A stretch of DNA of 47,151 nucleotides from Sphingobium sp. GTDB lineage: Bacteria; Pseudomonadota; Alphaproteobacteria; Sphingomonadales; Sphingomonadaceae. The position numbers and the translations under genes are program-made. Positions 1-10,798 of the stretch are shown one piece after another. The notes under the pieces were generated by a model. The model saw only the letters and a list, made by a program, of their open reading frames with translations, did no database searches and was not told where the DNA came from. The stretch is from NCBI RefSeq assembly GCF_003248505.1, contig NZ_QFOA01000029.1:1-47151 (forward strand), given 5' to 3'. How positions within the stretch are numbered: position 1 is the stretch's first letter; every line of letters starts with the position of its first letter.

Positions 1-86
1 ACGCGATCTGCCGCGCCAGCCCGACGATGCAGCAATGCTCGGCCGAGCTGATCCATGGTGAAAGCTTCGCGGAGGCCGCAGAGTGA
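1..86 (+). CDS. nuoG: NADH-quinone oxidoreductase subunit G, C-terminal end (partial)
   Basis: Only the last 27 codons are present (frame from position 3, TGA at 84-86), ending in SPTMQQCSAELIHGESFAEAAE. NuoG is the large peripheral-arm subunit of complex I that carries several Fe-S clusters. The identification rests mainly on position directly before nuoH and on a tail typical of alphaproteobacterial NuoG. The stop overlaps the GTG start of nuoH by 4 nt (GTGA), so the two are probably translationally coupled. Confidence 0.85.
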   Translation, partial: AICRASPTMQQCSAELIHGESFAEAAE

Positions 87-1132
87 CCGCTTTCTTCCAG
101 AACCTCGGCATGCCTTTCGAAGGCGCTTGGCTCCTGTCCACCATCATCGGCATTCTGGCTATCGCTCTTCCGGTTATGCTGGCCGTGGCGATGTTTATTT
201 ACGGCGACCGTAAAATTTGGGCGGCGATGGCGCTGCGTCGTGGCCCTAACGTGGTCGGGCCGTTCGGTGTCCTGCAATCGTTTGCGGACGGTCTTAAGGT
301 ATTCCTTCAGGAAACCATTATCCCGGCGGCGTCCAATCGCGCACTTTTCCTAATCGCGCCCATCGTCACCTTCGCCTTGGCGCTGCTGGCGTGGGCGGTG
401 ATGCCTTTCCAGGTGGGTGTGGTGCTGTCGGACATCAATGTCGGTCTTCTCTACATCCTCGCGATCTCTTCGCTCGGCGTCTACGGTATCGTGCTGGCAG
501 GGTGGGCGTCCAATTCCAAATATCCCTTTTACTCCGCGATCCGCGCTTCGGCGCAGATGATCAGCTATGAAGTGTCGATCGGTTTTATCCTGATCTGCGT
601 GGTTCTCTGGGCTGGCAGCTTCAACCTGACGCAGATCGTGGAATCGCAGAAGGGCTATTATGGCTTCCTGAACGGCAACGGGTTCAATCCTCTGCTCTTT
701 CCGATGGCGATCATGTTTCTGATCAGCGCCATGGCGGAGACCGCACGGGCGCCCTTCGATCTGACCGAAGCGGAGAGCGAACTGGTCGCCGGTTATCAGA
801 CCGAATATTCGTCGATGGCTTTCGCACTCTACTGGCTAGGCGAATATGCGAACGTCATCATGATGTGCGCGCTCAACGCCGTCCTGTTCTGGGGCGGATA
901 CCTGCCGCCGTTCGACTGGGCTCCGCTGTATCTGGTGCCCGGTATCATCTGGCTGTTCGCCAAAATCCTGTTCTTCTTCTTCGTCTTCTCCTGGGTGAAG
1001 GCGACGGTGCCCCGTTACCGCTACGACCAGCTGATGCGGTTGGGCTGGAAAATCTTTCTGCCGACTTCGCTGCTGTTCGTGTTCCTCGTTTCGGGCTTCC
1101 TCATGCTGACGCGCTATGGAGGCGCACAATGA
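83..1132 (+). CDS. nuoH: NADH-quinone oxidoreductase subunit H
   Basis: NuoH is the membrane subunit that joins the peripheral and membrane arms of complex I and forms part of the ubiquinone-binding chamber. The 349-residue protein has about eight hydrophobic segments and the family's conserved loops, including YGDRKIWAAMALRRGPNVVGP near residue 40 and AETARAPFDLTEAESELVAGY near residue 220, the acidic quinone-chamber loop. It starts at GTG, overlapping the nuoG stop, and its own stop overlaps the nuoI ATG (ATGA). Length and motifs are normal for the family. Confidence 0.97.
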   Translation: MTAFFQNLGMPFEGAWLLSTIIGILAIALPVMLAVAMFIYGDRKIWAAMALRRGPNVVGPFGVLQSFADGLKVFLQETIIPAASNRALFLIAPIVTFALALLAWAVMPFQVGVVLSDINVGLLYILAISSLGVYGIVLAGWASNSKYPFYSAIRASAQMISYEVSIGFILICVVLWAGSFNLTQIVESQKGYYGFLNGNGFNPLLFPMAIMFLISAMAETARAPFDLTEAESELVAGYQTEYSSMAFALYWLGEYANVIMMCALNAVLFWGGYLPPFDWAPLYLVPGIIWLFAKILFFFFVFSWVKATVPRYRYDQLMRLGWKIFLPTSLLFVFLVSGFLMLTRYGGAQ

Positions 1133-1614
1133 GCCTCGGATATTACGTCAAGTCGTTCACTCTCTGGGAATTTGTGAAGGCGCACTGGCTGACCTTGAAG
1201 TATTTCTTCAAGCCCAAGGCGACAATCAACTACCCTTACGAAAAGAACCCGATCTCGCCTCGCTTCCGCGGCGAACATGCACTGCGCCGCTATCCCAACG
1301 GGGAAGAGCGATGCATCGCGTGCAAGCTGTGCGAAGCGGTCTGCCCTGCGCAGGCGATCACGATCGAAGCGCAGCCGCGCGAGGACGGCAGTCGCCGCAC
1401 CACGCGCTATGACATCGACATGACGAAGTGCATCTATTGCGGCTTCTGCCAGGAAGCCTGCCCGGTCGACGCTGTCGTCGAGGGGCCGAATTTCGAATTT
1501 TCGACCGAAACGCGGGAGGAGCTGATCTACGACAAGGCAAAGCTCCTTGAGAATGGCGACAAGTGGGAACGCGCGATTGCCGCGAACCTTGCCGCCGACG
1601 CACCCTATCGTTAA
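1129..1614 (+). CDS. nuoI: NADH-quinone oxidoreductase subunit I (two 4Fe-4S clusters)
   Basis: NuoI carries clusters N6a and N6b, which pass electrons towards quinone at the NuoB/D/H interface. The 161-residue protein has two CxxCxxCxxxC motifs: Cys62, 65, 68, 72 (CIACKLCEAVC) and Cys101, 104, 107, 111 (CIYCGFCQEAC). The ATG at 1129 is chosen because it begins the conserved N-terminus MSLGYYVKSFTLWEF and overlaps the nuoH stop by 4 nt; the open frame further upstream is out-of-frame nuoH sequence. About 29 nt separate its stop from the nuoJ start. Confidence 0.97.
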   Translation: MSLGYYVKSFTLWEFVKAHWLTLKYFFKPKATINYPYEKNPISPRFRGEHALRRYPNGEERCIACKLCEAVCPAQAITIEAQPREDGSRRTTRYDIDMTKCIYCGFCQEACPVDAVVEGPNFEFSTETREELIYDKAKLLENGDKWERAIAANLAADAPYR

Positions 1615-1643
1615 GCCGCGCGCGCCAAGGGGAATATGATCCT

Positions 1644-2255
1644 GTGATTCACGTGCTAGCCTTTTATCTGTTCGCCACGCTGGTGGTGTGCAGCGGCGCG
1701 CTGACCATCCTGTCGCGCAATCCGGTCCATTCGGTCCTGTGGCTGATTCTGGCCTTCTTCAACGCTGCCGGCCTAATGGTACTTCTGGGCGCCGAGTTCA
1801 TCGCGATGCTGCTCGTCATCGTCTATGTGGGGGCAGTCGCCGTCCTGTTCCTGTTCGTCGTTATGATGCTCGACATCGATTTCGCCGAATTGCGTGCGGG
1901 TTTCGTCGATTATCTGCCCTTTGGCCTGCTGATCGCAGCCGTGCTTCTGGCGGAAATCATTCTGGGCATCGGCCTGTGGAGCGCCGGGCCGGTCGAACTG
2001 GCGCAACGCGCGGGGCCGGTGAACCCTGAACTGTCGAACATCCAGGCGGTCGGTGGCTTACTTTACACGCGTTACATTTTCCTGTTCGAGGCGGCGGGCA
2101 TTGTCCTGCTGGTCGCGATGATCGGTGCGATCGTACTCACCCACCGCGCACGGGGTGGCACGCGCCCGCAAAATGTCGAACGGCAGAACCGCCGCCGCCC
2201 GCAGGATGCGGTCCGCAACGTCAATCAGCCCGTGGGGCAGGGGGTGGAGCTGTGA
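1644..2255 (+). CDS. nuoJ: NADH-quinone oxidoreductase subunit J
   Basis: NuoJ is a small membrane subunit of the proton-pumping arm. The 203-residue product has five hydrophobic segments and the conserved FIAMLLVIVYVGAVAVLFLFVVMML helix, whose break is a known pi-bulge region. The GTG at 1644 is chosen because it gives the standard N-terminus and follows a purine-rich AAGGGGA stretch at 1627-1633. The C-terminus has a polar Arg/Asn/Gln-rich tail of about 35 residues after the last helix. The stop overlaps the nuoK start (GTGA). Confidence 0.96.
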   Translation: MIHVLAFYLFATLVVCSGALTILSRNPVHSVLWLILAFFNAAGLMVLLGAEFIAMLLVIVYVGAVAVLFLFVVMMLDIDFAELRAGFVDYLPFGLLIAAVLLAEIILGIGLWSAGPVELAQRAGPVNPELSNIQAVGGLLYTRYIFLFEAAGIVLLVAMIGAIVLTHRARGGTRPQNVERQNRRRPQDAVRNVNQPVGQGVEL

Positions 2256-2557
2256 TCGGTCTTCAACATTATCTGGTCGTCAGCGCGATCCTGTTCGTGA
2301 TGGGGGTGCTAGGCATCTTCATCAACCGCAAGAATGTCATCATCATCCTGATGGCGATCGAACTGATCCTGCTGAGCGTGAACATCAACCTTGTCGCCTT
2401 TAGCGCCTTTCTCGGCGATCTGGTGGGACAGGTTTTCGCGATGTTCGTGCTGACCGTCGCGGCGGGCGAGTCAGCTATCGGGCTTGCCATCCTCGTCATC
2501 TACTTCCGCGGTCGCGGCACCATCGCCGTCGACGACATCAACCAGATGAAGGGCTGA
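2252..2557 (+). CDS. nuoK: NADH-quinone oxidoreductase subunit K
   Basis: NuoK is a three-helix, MrpC-like membrane subunit with buried glutamates in the proton path. The 101-residue product matches the family length and shows NRKNVIIILMAIELILLSVNINLV and the second Glu in TVAAGESAIGLAILV. It starts at GTG overlapping the nuoJ stop and ends with the usual DDINQMKG. Confidence 0.97.
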   Translation: MIGLQHYLVVSAILFVMGVLGIFINRKNVIIILMAIELILLSVNINLVAFSAFLGDLVGQVFAMFVLTVAAGESAIGLAILVIYFRGRGTIAVDDINQMKG

Positions 2558-2565
2558 GCCGTTTC

Positions 2566-4665
2566 ATGATCCAGCTTATCGTCCTTCTTCCGCTGCTGGC
2601 GGCTGCCATCGCCGGGCTTGGTAACAAGGCCCTGGGCAAGCTGCCGGCCAAGATCGTCACTACCGGTGCGTTGTTCGCCAGCTGCGCCATGAGTTGGCCG
2701 ATCTTTATCGGCTTCCTCACCGGCCATACCGAAGCTTATGTCCAGCCGCTGTTCACGTGGATCGAAAGCGGCAGCTTCGACGCTCAGTGGGCGCTCCGGG
2801 TGGACACGATGACGGCGGTCATGCTGGTGGTCATCACCAGCGTATCCAGCCTCGTCCACCTCTACAGCTGGGGATATATGGACGAGGAGCCTGATCAGCC
2901 GCGCTTCTTCGCCTATCTTTCGCTCTTTACCTTCGCAATGCTGATGCTGGTGACGGCGAACAACCTGCTCCAGATGTTCTTCGGCTGGGAAGGCGTCGGT
3001 TTGGCGTCCTACCTCCTCATCGGATTCTGGTTCCGCAAGCCGTCGGCCAATGCCGCCGCGATCAAAGCCTTCGTGGTAAACCGCGTCGGCGACCTTGGCT
3101 TCATGATGGGGATTTTCGGAACCTATCTGGTGTTCAACACCATTTCGATCCCGGAAATCCTGCAAGCCGCGCCTTCTATGGCGGGTTCGACGATCGGGTT
3201 CCTCGGCCATCGGTTCGACACGATGACGGTGTTGTGCTTACTTCTGTTCATCGGTGCGATGGGCAAGTCCGCGCAGCTTGGCCTTCATACCTGGCTTCCC
3301 GACGCGATGGAGGGCCCGACGCCCGTGTCGGCGCTGATCCACGCCGCGACCATGGTGACGGCGGGCGTGTTCATGGTGTGCCGTCTTTCGCCGATGTTCG
3401 AAACTTCGCCGACAGCGCTTGGCTTCGTCACGTTCATCGGCGCTGCCACCTGCCTTTTCGCCGCAACTGTCGGAACGGTGCAGACCGATATCAAGCGCGT
3501 CATCGCCTATTCGACCTGTTCGCAGCTGGGCTATATGTTCTTCGCGGCGGGTGTCGGCGCCTATGGTGCGGCGATGTTCCACCTCTTCACGCATGCCTTC
3601 TTCAAGGCGCTGTTGTTCCTCGGCGCCGGCTCGGTCATTCACGCGATGCACCATGAACAGGACATGCGCTATTATGGCGGCCTGCGTAAGGAAATCCCCA
3701 TCACCTTCTGGACGATGACGCTTGGTACGCTGGCCATCACGGGCGTTGGCTTGCCCCTGGTGGGTGTGGGCTTTGCCGGTTTCTATTCGAAGGACGGTAT
3801 TCTGGAAGCGGCGTTCGCGTCAGGCGGAGCGGGCGTCGGTGCCTATTATGTCGGCGTTTTCGCGGCGTTGCTCACCAGCTTTTACAGCTGGCGACTGGTG
3901 TTCCTTACTTTCTTCGGAAAGCCCCGCTGGGCGGCGTCGGAGCATATTCAGCACGCTGTCCACGACGCTCATGACCATGGTCATGACGACCATGCGGCGC
4001 ACGATCATGGTCATGCTCATGACAACGCGCCCGCGCAGGAGGATGCCGGCCACGGTCCGCATGGGCATGAAGTGGGCAGACATACGCTCAAGACCGGCAC
4101 AGGCGGTTATCATCCGCACGAAAGCCCTTGGGTCATGCTGCTTCCGCTCGTGGTACTGAGCCTCGGCGCGGTGTTTGCGGGTTTCGTTTTCCACGACCAG
4201 TTCATCGGTCCGGAAGGCGGAGTGGAGTTCTGGAAGGGGGCGCTTTCCTTCGACAGCCACTTGATGCACGCGGCCCACGAAGTGCCGACCTGGGTCAAGT
4301 TCGGTCCGTTTACGGTGATGCTCACCGGCCTGTTGATCGCGTGGCTGAGCTACATCAAGAACACCGATTGGCCGCGGCGCTTCGTCGCTCAGTTCGGCGC
4401 ACTGTACCAGTTCCTGTTGAACAAATGGTATTTCGACGAACTGTATAACGTCCTGTTCGTGAAGCCTGCCTTCGCCATCGGTCGCTTCTTCTGGAAGTTC
4501 GGCGATGTGGGCTTCATCGACCGGTTCGGCCCGAACGGGCTCGCTGCCTTGGTCGTGCAGGGCAACAAGATCACGCGTCGGATCCAGTCCGGCTACCTTT
4601 ACACCTACGCGCTGGTGATGCTGATCGGGCTCGCCGCGGCCGCAACCTGGGCGATGACACGATAA
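2566..4665 (+). CDS. nuoL: NADH-quinone oxidoreductase subunit L
   Basis: NuoL is the distal antiporter-like proton-pumping subunit with the long lateral helix. The 699-residue protein carries the family core, including FFGWEGVGLASYLLIGFW near residue 140 and the HTWLPDAMEGPTPVSALIHA pumping motif near residue 240. Between transmembrane segments, at about residues 459-517, there is a hydrophilic loop with 17 histidines, many in HD, HG and HDHGH pairs. A C-terminal lateral-helix and anchor region follows. The stop TAA shares a base with the nuoM ATG (TAATG). Confidence 0.98.
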   Translation: MIQLIVLLPLLAAAIAGLGNKALGKLPAKIVTTGALFASCAMSWPIFIGFLTGHTEAYVQPLFTWIESGSFDAQWALRVDTMTAVMLVVITSVSSLVHLYSWGYMDEEPDQPRFFAYLSLFTFAMLMLVTANNLLQMFFGWEGVGLASYLLIGFWFRKPSANAAAIKAFVVNRVGDLGFMMGIFGTYLVFNTISIPEILQAAPSMAGSTIGFLGHRFDTMTVLCLLLFIGAMGKSAQLGLHTWLPDAMEGPTPVSALIHAATMVTAGVFMVCRLSPMFETSPTALGFVTFIGAATCLFAATVGTVQTDIKRVIAYSTCSQLGYMFFAAGVGAYGAAMFHLFTHAFFKALLFLGAGSVIHAMHHEQDMRYYGGLRKEIPITFWTMTLGTLAITGVGLPLVGVGFAGFYSKDGILEAAFASGGAGVGAYYVGVFAALLTSFYSWRLVFLTFFGKPRWAASEHIQHAVHDAHDHGHDDHAAHDHGHAHDNAPAQEDAGHGPHGHEVGRHTLKTGTGGYHPHESPWVMLLPLVVLSLGAVFAGFVFHDQFIGPEGGVEFWKGALSFDSHLMHAAHEVPTWVKFGPFTVMLTGLLIAWLSYIKNTDWPRRFVAQFGALYQFLLNKWYFDELYNVLFVKPAFAIGRFFWKFGDVGFIDRFGPNGLAALVVQGNKITRRIQSGYLYTYALVMLIGLAAAATWAMTR

Positions 4666-6218
4666 TGGACGGCTTCCCCATCCTTTCCCTGATGATGGCA
4701 GTGCCGATGGCGGGGGCCATCGCCTGTCTCTTCGCGGGCGCCAGCGGCGCGCGCTGGATCGCGCTGATCGCCACGCTGGTCGATCTTATCCTCGGCATCG
4801 TGCTGTGGATGAATTTCGACCAGGCGGGCGGAGCGGCCCAGTGGCAGTTCCAGGAATATTATCCGATCTTCGGTCGTTTTGCGTGGGCGCTCGGGATCGA
4901 CGGCATCGCGCTGATGCTTATCGCGCTCACCGTTTTCCTGATGCCGATCTGCATCGGCGCCAGTTGGGAAGCGATCGATAGGCGCGTCGGCGAATATATG
5001 GCGGCGTTCCTGTTTATGGAGGTGCTGATGATCGGCGTCTTCGCCGCGCAGGACCTCTACCTTTTCTACGTCATGTTCGAAGCAGGCCTCATCCCGATGT
5101 ATCTGATCATCGGCATCTGGGGCGGCGCGGATCGGATTTACGCCAGCTATAAATTCTTCCTCTACACGCTGCTCGGCTCGGTGCTGATGCTGATTGCGAT
5201 GATGTGGATGGTGCATGAAGCGGGCACGACCGGAATCCCGGCGCTGATGGCTTATAATTTCGATTCCCACGTCCAGACCTGGTTGTTCCTCGCCTTCTTC
5301 GCGAGCTTCGCGGTCAAGATGCCGATGTGGCCCGTTCACACTTGGTTGCCCGACGCCCACGTGCAGGCGCCGACGGCGGGATCGGTCATTCTGGCGGGCG
5401 TGTTGTTGAAGATGGGCGGTTATGGTTTCATCCGCTTCTCGCTGCCGATGTTTCCTGAAGCGTCGGCGCAACTGGCATGGCTGATCTGGGGGCTGTCCAT
5501 GGTGGCGGTGGTCTACACCAGCCTCGTGGCGCTGGTGCAGTCGGACATGAAGAAGCTGATCGCCTATTCGTCCGTAGCGCACATGGCGATCGTGACCGTC
5601 GGCCTGTTCGCTTTCAACCAGGCGGGTATCGAGGGCGCGATGATGGTCATGCTGGGTCACGGGCTGGTATCCGGCGCGTTGTTCCTATGTGTCGGCGTGA
5701 TCTACGACCGTCTCCATACGCGTGAGATCAATCGCTATGGTGGCCTTAGCATCAACATGCCTCGTTACGCGGTGTTGTTCCTGCTGTTCACCATGGCGTC
5801 TGTCGGCCTGCCGGGCACATCGAACTTCGTCGGTGAATTCCTGTCGCTGATGGGCATCTATCAGGCTTCGAGCTGGGTGGCGCTTGTCTGCACCACCGGT
5901 ATCATCCTGGGCGCGGCCTATATGCTCTATCTCTATCGTCGCATTGCGTATGGCGAACAGGTGAATGCAGACGCAGCCGCCATGCCCGACCTGTCGGCGC
6001 GTGAGATTGCGCTGCTTGCGCCGATCGCGGCGGCGGTGTTGTGGATGGGTGTGTATCCAGAGAGCTTCCTCGCGCCGATGCGAGCCGATATCCGCGCGCT
6101 CGAAGCGCGCCTCGCTCCTGCGGCCCCCGCAGGCGATTCCCACATCAAGATGGGTGCGGCCAAACCAACAGGTGAGGCCCATCACGAAGAAGCTGCCGCG
6201 CACGGGGAGGCGCACTGA
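4665..6218 (+). CDS. nuoM: NADH-quinone oxidoreductase subunit M
   Basis: NuoM is a second antiporter-like proton-pumping subunit. The 517-residue product shows the conserved MFEAGLIPMYLIIGIWGG (pump Glu) near residue 145 and PMWPVHTWLPDAHVQAPTAGS near residue 220, plus GEFLSLMG near residue 390. The last 30 residues are hydrophilic and His-rich (GEAHHEEAAAHGEAH), echoing the His-rich NuoL loop. The ATG overlaps the nuoL stop by one base and the stop overlaps nuoN (TGATG). Confidence 0.98.
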   Translation: MDGFPILSLMMAVPMAGAIACLFAGASGARWIALIATLVDLILGIVLWMNFDQAGGAAQWQFQEYYPIFGRFAWALGIDGIALMLIALTVFLMPICIGASWEAIDRRVGEYMAAFLFMEVLMIGVFAAQDLYLFYVMFEAGLIPMYLIIGIWGGADRIYASYKFFLYTLLGSVLMLIAMMWMVHEAGTTGIPALMAYNFDSHVQTWLFLAFFASFAVKMPMWPVHTWLPDAHVQAPTAGSVILAGVLLKMGGYGFIRFSLPMFPEASAQLAWLIWGLSMVAVVYTSLVALVQSDMKKLIAYSSVAHMAIVTVGLFAFNQAGIEGAMMVMLGHGLVSGALFLCVGVIYDRLHTREINRYGGLSINMPRYAVLFLLFTMASVGLPGTSNFVGEFLSLMGIYQASSWVALVCTTGIILGAAYMLYLYRRIAYGEQVNADAAAMPDLSAREIALLAPIAAAVLWMGVYPESFLAPMRADIRALEARLAPAAPAGDSHIKMGAAKPTGEAHHEEAAAHGEAH

Positions 6219-7654
6219 TGATTGATTCCGCTTCCCTTCTGGCGGTTCTGCCAGAACTCATTCTGACGGCAGGCGGTCTCTCGCTGATGCTGGTCGCGGC
6301 GTTCGGCGGCGACGGTACGGCACGGGTGGTCAACTGGCTGGCCGTCGTGACGCTGGCAATCGCTGGCCTTTGCCTTTCCACCTCGGTCGCGCACGGGCCC
6401 ACCGCCTTCGATGGCCTCGTTCGTGCCGATGCCTTTTCCGCTTTTGCAAAAGTGCTGATCTATGGCGCGGCGGCGGCGGCAATCCTGCTTGCACCCCGGT
6501 TTTTCCGCACCGACGGGCGGGAGCGGCCCGAATATCCCGTGCTGATCCTTTTCAGCAGCATAGGCATGGGTATGATGGTGTCGGCGGGCGATCTGCTGAC
6601 GCTTTATGTCGGCCTCGAAATGCAGAGCCTTGCCGCTTATGTTCTGGCGAGCTTCATGCGGCAGGATGGGCGGTCGTCCGAAGCGGGCCTCAAATATTTC
6701 GTATTGGGATCGCTGGCGAGCGGAATCCTGCTCTACGGGTCGGCGCTGCTCTACGGCTTTACCGGCACCACCGCGTTCGACGGCATTGCCGTTGCGATGG
6801 GCGACGGCGTGTCGAACGGCGAGATGTTCGGCATGGTCTTCCTGCTCGCGGGTCTCGCGTTCAAGATGAGTGCCGTGCCGTTCCACATGTGGACGCCCGA
6901 CGTTTACGAAGGCGCACCCACGCCAGTCACCGCCTTTTTCGGTAGCGCGCCCAAGGTCGCGGCCATGGGTCTTGCCGTCCGTGTCGCCATCGAAGCGCTA
7001 GGCCCTGCGGGTCTGGACTGGCAACAGATCGTGATCTTTGTGGCGCTCGCGTCGATCATCCTCGGTGCGGTCGCTGCCATCGGCCAGACGAACATCAAGC
7101 GTCTGATGGCCTATTCGTCGATCAACAATGTCGGCTTCGCGCTGATCGGCCTTGCGACCGGTACCCCCGCGGGTGTCGCAGCGACGATGAGCTACATGGC
7201 GATCTATGTCGTCATGACTATCGGTGCTTTCGCCTGCGTGCTTCAGATGCGCGACGCCGATGGACGCCCGGTCGAAACGATTGCAAGCCTTTCGGGCCTG
7301 TCGCAGTCCCGTAAGGGGTTGGCCGCTGCCTTTGCGATCTTCATGTTTTCCATGGCTGGCATTCCGCCGCTTTTCGGCTTCTGGGCGAAGTTTCTTGTAT
7401 TCGACGCCGCTGTCGCGGCTAACCTGACGGCGCTGGCGGCGTTCGGTATCGCCGCTTCGGTGATCGGTGCCTTCTATTACCTGAAGATCATCAAGACGAT
7501 TTATTTCGACGAACCTGCCGCTCCCTATGAAGCGAAGGGCGGAGCGGTCGAAAATATCATCCTGACGGCCTGCGCGGTGGTGATCGTATTCGGTTATCTG
7601 CTCAATCCAGTGCTGGACGCGGCAAGCGCTGCGGCAGCGGCCTCGCTCTTCTGA
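6218..7654 (+). CDS. nuoN: NADH-quinone oxidoreductase subunit N
   Basis: NuoN is the third antiporter-like proton-pumping subunit, next to NuoK in the membrane arm. The 478-residue product has the hallmark LLTLYVGLEMQSLAAYVLASF (pump Glu), FKMSAVPFHMWTPDVYEGAPTPVTAFF and the late FGFWAKFLVF motif. The start overlaps the nuoM stop. The stop TGA at 7652-7654 is embedded in CTGA, where the CTG probably starts birA. Confidence 0.98.
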   Translation: MIDSASLLAVLPELILTAGGLSLMLVAAFGGDGTARVVNWLAVVTLAIAGLCLSTSVAHGPTAFDGLVRADAFSAFAKVLIYGAAAAAILLAPRFFRTDGRERPEYPVLILFSSIGMGMMVSAGDLLTLYVGLEMQSLAAYVLASFMRQDGRSSEAGLKYFVLGSLASGILLYGSALLYGFTGTTAFDGIAVAMGDGVSNGEMFGMVFLLAGLAFKMSAVPFHMWTPDVYEGAPTPVTAFFGSAPKVAAMGLAVRVAIEALGPAGLDWQQIVIFVALASIILGAVAAIGQTNIKRLMAYSSINNVGFALIGLATGTPAGVAATMSYMAIYVVMTIGAFACVLQMRDADGRPVETIASLSGLSQSRKGLAAAFAIFMFSMAGIPPLFGFWAKFLVFDAAVAANLTALAAFGIAASVIGAFYYLKIIKTIYFDEPAAPYEAKGGAVENIILTACAVVIVFGYLLNPVLDAASAAAAASLF

Positions 7655-8358
7655 GCCTGATCCGCTTCGTCGCGGAAACCGGTTCCACCAACGCCGACAT
7701 GCTGGCGTTGGCGGAGCAGGGTGCGTCCGAGGGAAGCTGGCTGCGCGCAGGGCGGCAAACCGGCGGACGGGGGCGGATGGGCCGAATTTGGGAAAGTCCC
7801 GGCGGCAATCTGTTCTGCTCCACGCTGGTGCGTGTCTCGCCCTATGACCCGCCTGCCCATACGCTCGCGCTGGTCTCTGCGAATGCCGTTCACGCGCTGG
7901 TCGCGCCGCTCTGCGATGGACAGGCGTGCATCAAATGGCCCAATGACGTACTGGTCGACGGGGCGAAGATAGCGGGCATATTGCTGGAGCGCGTGGGCGA
8001 TGCGATCGTCATCGGTATCGGCGTCAACGTAATAGGCCACCCCACCGCCCTCGACCGTCCGGTCACCAGTCTTGCGGCGCAGGGTGCTTGTGATGCGGAC
8101 GCTGCCTCGTTGCTTGACCGACTGGTCGAGCTTTTCGCACATTGGCTCGCCATATGGCGCGCTCAGGGATTGGAGCCTGTCCGCGCGCACTGGCTGCTCA
8201 ACGCTCATCCCGCAGGTGCGCCGATGCGGGTGATGTTGCCGAACGGAGAGGCCGTCGAGGGAGCGTTCGACACGCTCGACCGTGACGGTATGCTGATCCT
8301 TCGCTTGGCGAACGGGCAGAGCCGTGCCATTCACGCTGGCGACATTATCCTGACCTGA
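7651..8358 (+). CDS. birA: Biotin--[acetyl-CoA-carboxylase] ligase, probable CTG start
   Basis: Biotin protein ligase: makes biotinoyl-AMP and transfers biotin to the carboxyl carrier protein of acetyl-CoA carboxylase. The catalytic core has ETGSTNADM, the adenylate loop RQTGGRGRMGRIW, KWPNDVLVDGAKIAGILLE and a small C-terminal SH3-like domain. There is no N-terminal helix-turn-helix, so it is an enzyme without the repressor function of E. coli BirA. The first ATG (7699) would remove the substrate-binding ETGSTN segment. No ATG, GTG or TTG lies in frame between the conserved segment and at least 7561. CTG at 7651 forms a 4-nt CTGA overlap with the nuoN stop, like the ATGA/GTGA overlaps elsewhere in the operon; CTG 7657 is the alternative. 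Function is firm, start is inferred. Confidence 0.88.
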   Translation: MSLIRFVAETGSTNADMLALAEQGASEGSWLRAGRQTGGRGRMGRIWESPGGNLFCSTLVRVSPYDPPAHTLALVSANAVHALVAPLCDGQACIKWPNDVLVDGAKIAGILLERVGDAIVIGIGVNVIGHPTALDRPVTSLAAQGACDADAASLLDRLVELFAHWLAIWRAQGLEPVRAHWLLNAHPAGAPMRVMLPNGEAVEGAFDTLDRDGMLILRLANGQSRAIHAGDIILT

Positions 8359-8369
8359 AGGACGGCTCC

Positions 8370-9148
8370 ATGCTTCTCGCGATCGACGCGGGCAACACCA
8401 ATGTGGTTTTCGCGCTGCTCGAAGGGCGCGAAATCCGCGCGCGCTGGCGCATCGCGACCGATCCGCGTCGGACGGCGGACGAATACGCCGTGTGGTTGAA
8501 CCAGTTGCTGATGCTGGAAGGCTATGCGCTTGGCGATGTGACGTCCGTCATCATTGCGACCGTCGTGCCGCGCGCCCTTCACAATCTGGACGTCCTGGCA
8601 CGCAAATATTTCAAGACCACGCCTCTCATTGCCGGGCAGGCTCCGGTCGAATGGGGCATTCATCTCGATGTGGCGGAACCTGCTTCCGTGGGCGCGGATC
8701 GGGTTGTAAACGCTATAGCCGCCCACCATCTTTACGAAGGCGATCTGATCGTAATCGATTTCGGAACCGCAACGACGTTCGACGTGGTCGACTATAAGGG
8801 TGCTTATAAGGGCGGCATCATCGCGGCGGGCATCAATCTATCCCTCGATGCGCTGGTCGCGGCAGCGGCGAAATTGCCAAAGATCGCGATTGCCGCGCCC
8901 GACAACAAATCCGTGATCGGCCGCACCACAGAGGCGCAGATGCACATCGGTGTGTTCTGGGGTTATGTCGCGATGATGGAAGGATTGGTGGCGCGGATGC
9001 GTGCCGAAATTGGCCGCCCGACGAGGGTGGTCTCAACGGGGGGCCTTGCGGTCCTCTTCAATGACAACAGCGATATTTTCGATGCGATAGCGCCCGACCT
9101 CACCATTCAGGGTCTCGCGCTGCTGCACGAACGGAGTTTGAAAACGGA

Positions 9149-9152
<4 letters not shown>
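8370..9152 (+). CDS. coaX: Type III pantothenate kinase
   Basis: Catalyses the first step of CoA synthesis, phosphorylating pantothenate with ATP. The 260-residue protein has the ASKHA-fold motifs of the CoaX family: DAGNTNVVFAL at residues 6-16, GADRVVNAIAAHH (pantothenate site) near residue 110, and IVIDFGTATTFDVV near residue 127. The ATG at 8370 is 11 nt after the birA stop, and the stop overlaps the next gene by 4 nt (ATGA). Type III enzymes are not inhibited by CoA and often need a monovalent cation (family knowledge). Confidence 0.96.
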
Positions 9153-10786
<1,634 letters not shown>

Positions 10787-10798
10787 GCTGGGATTTGC

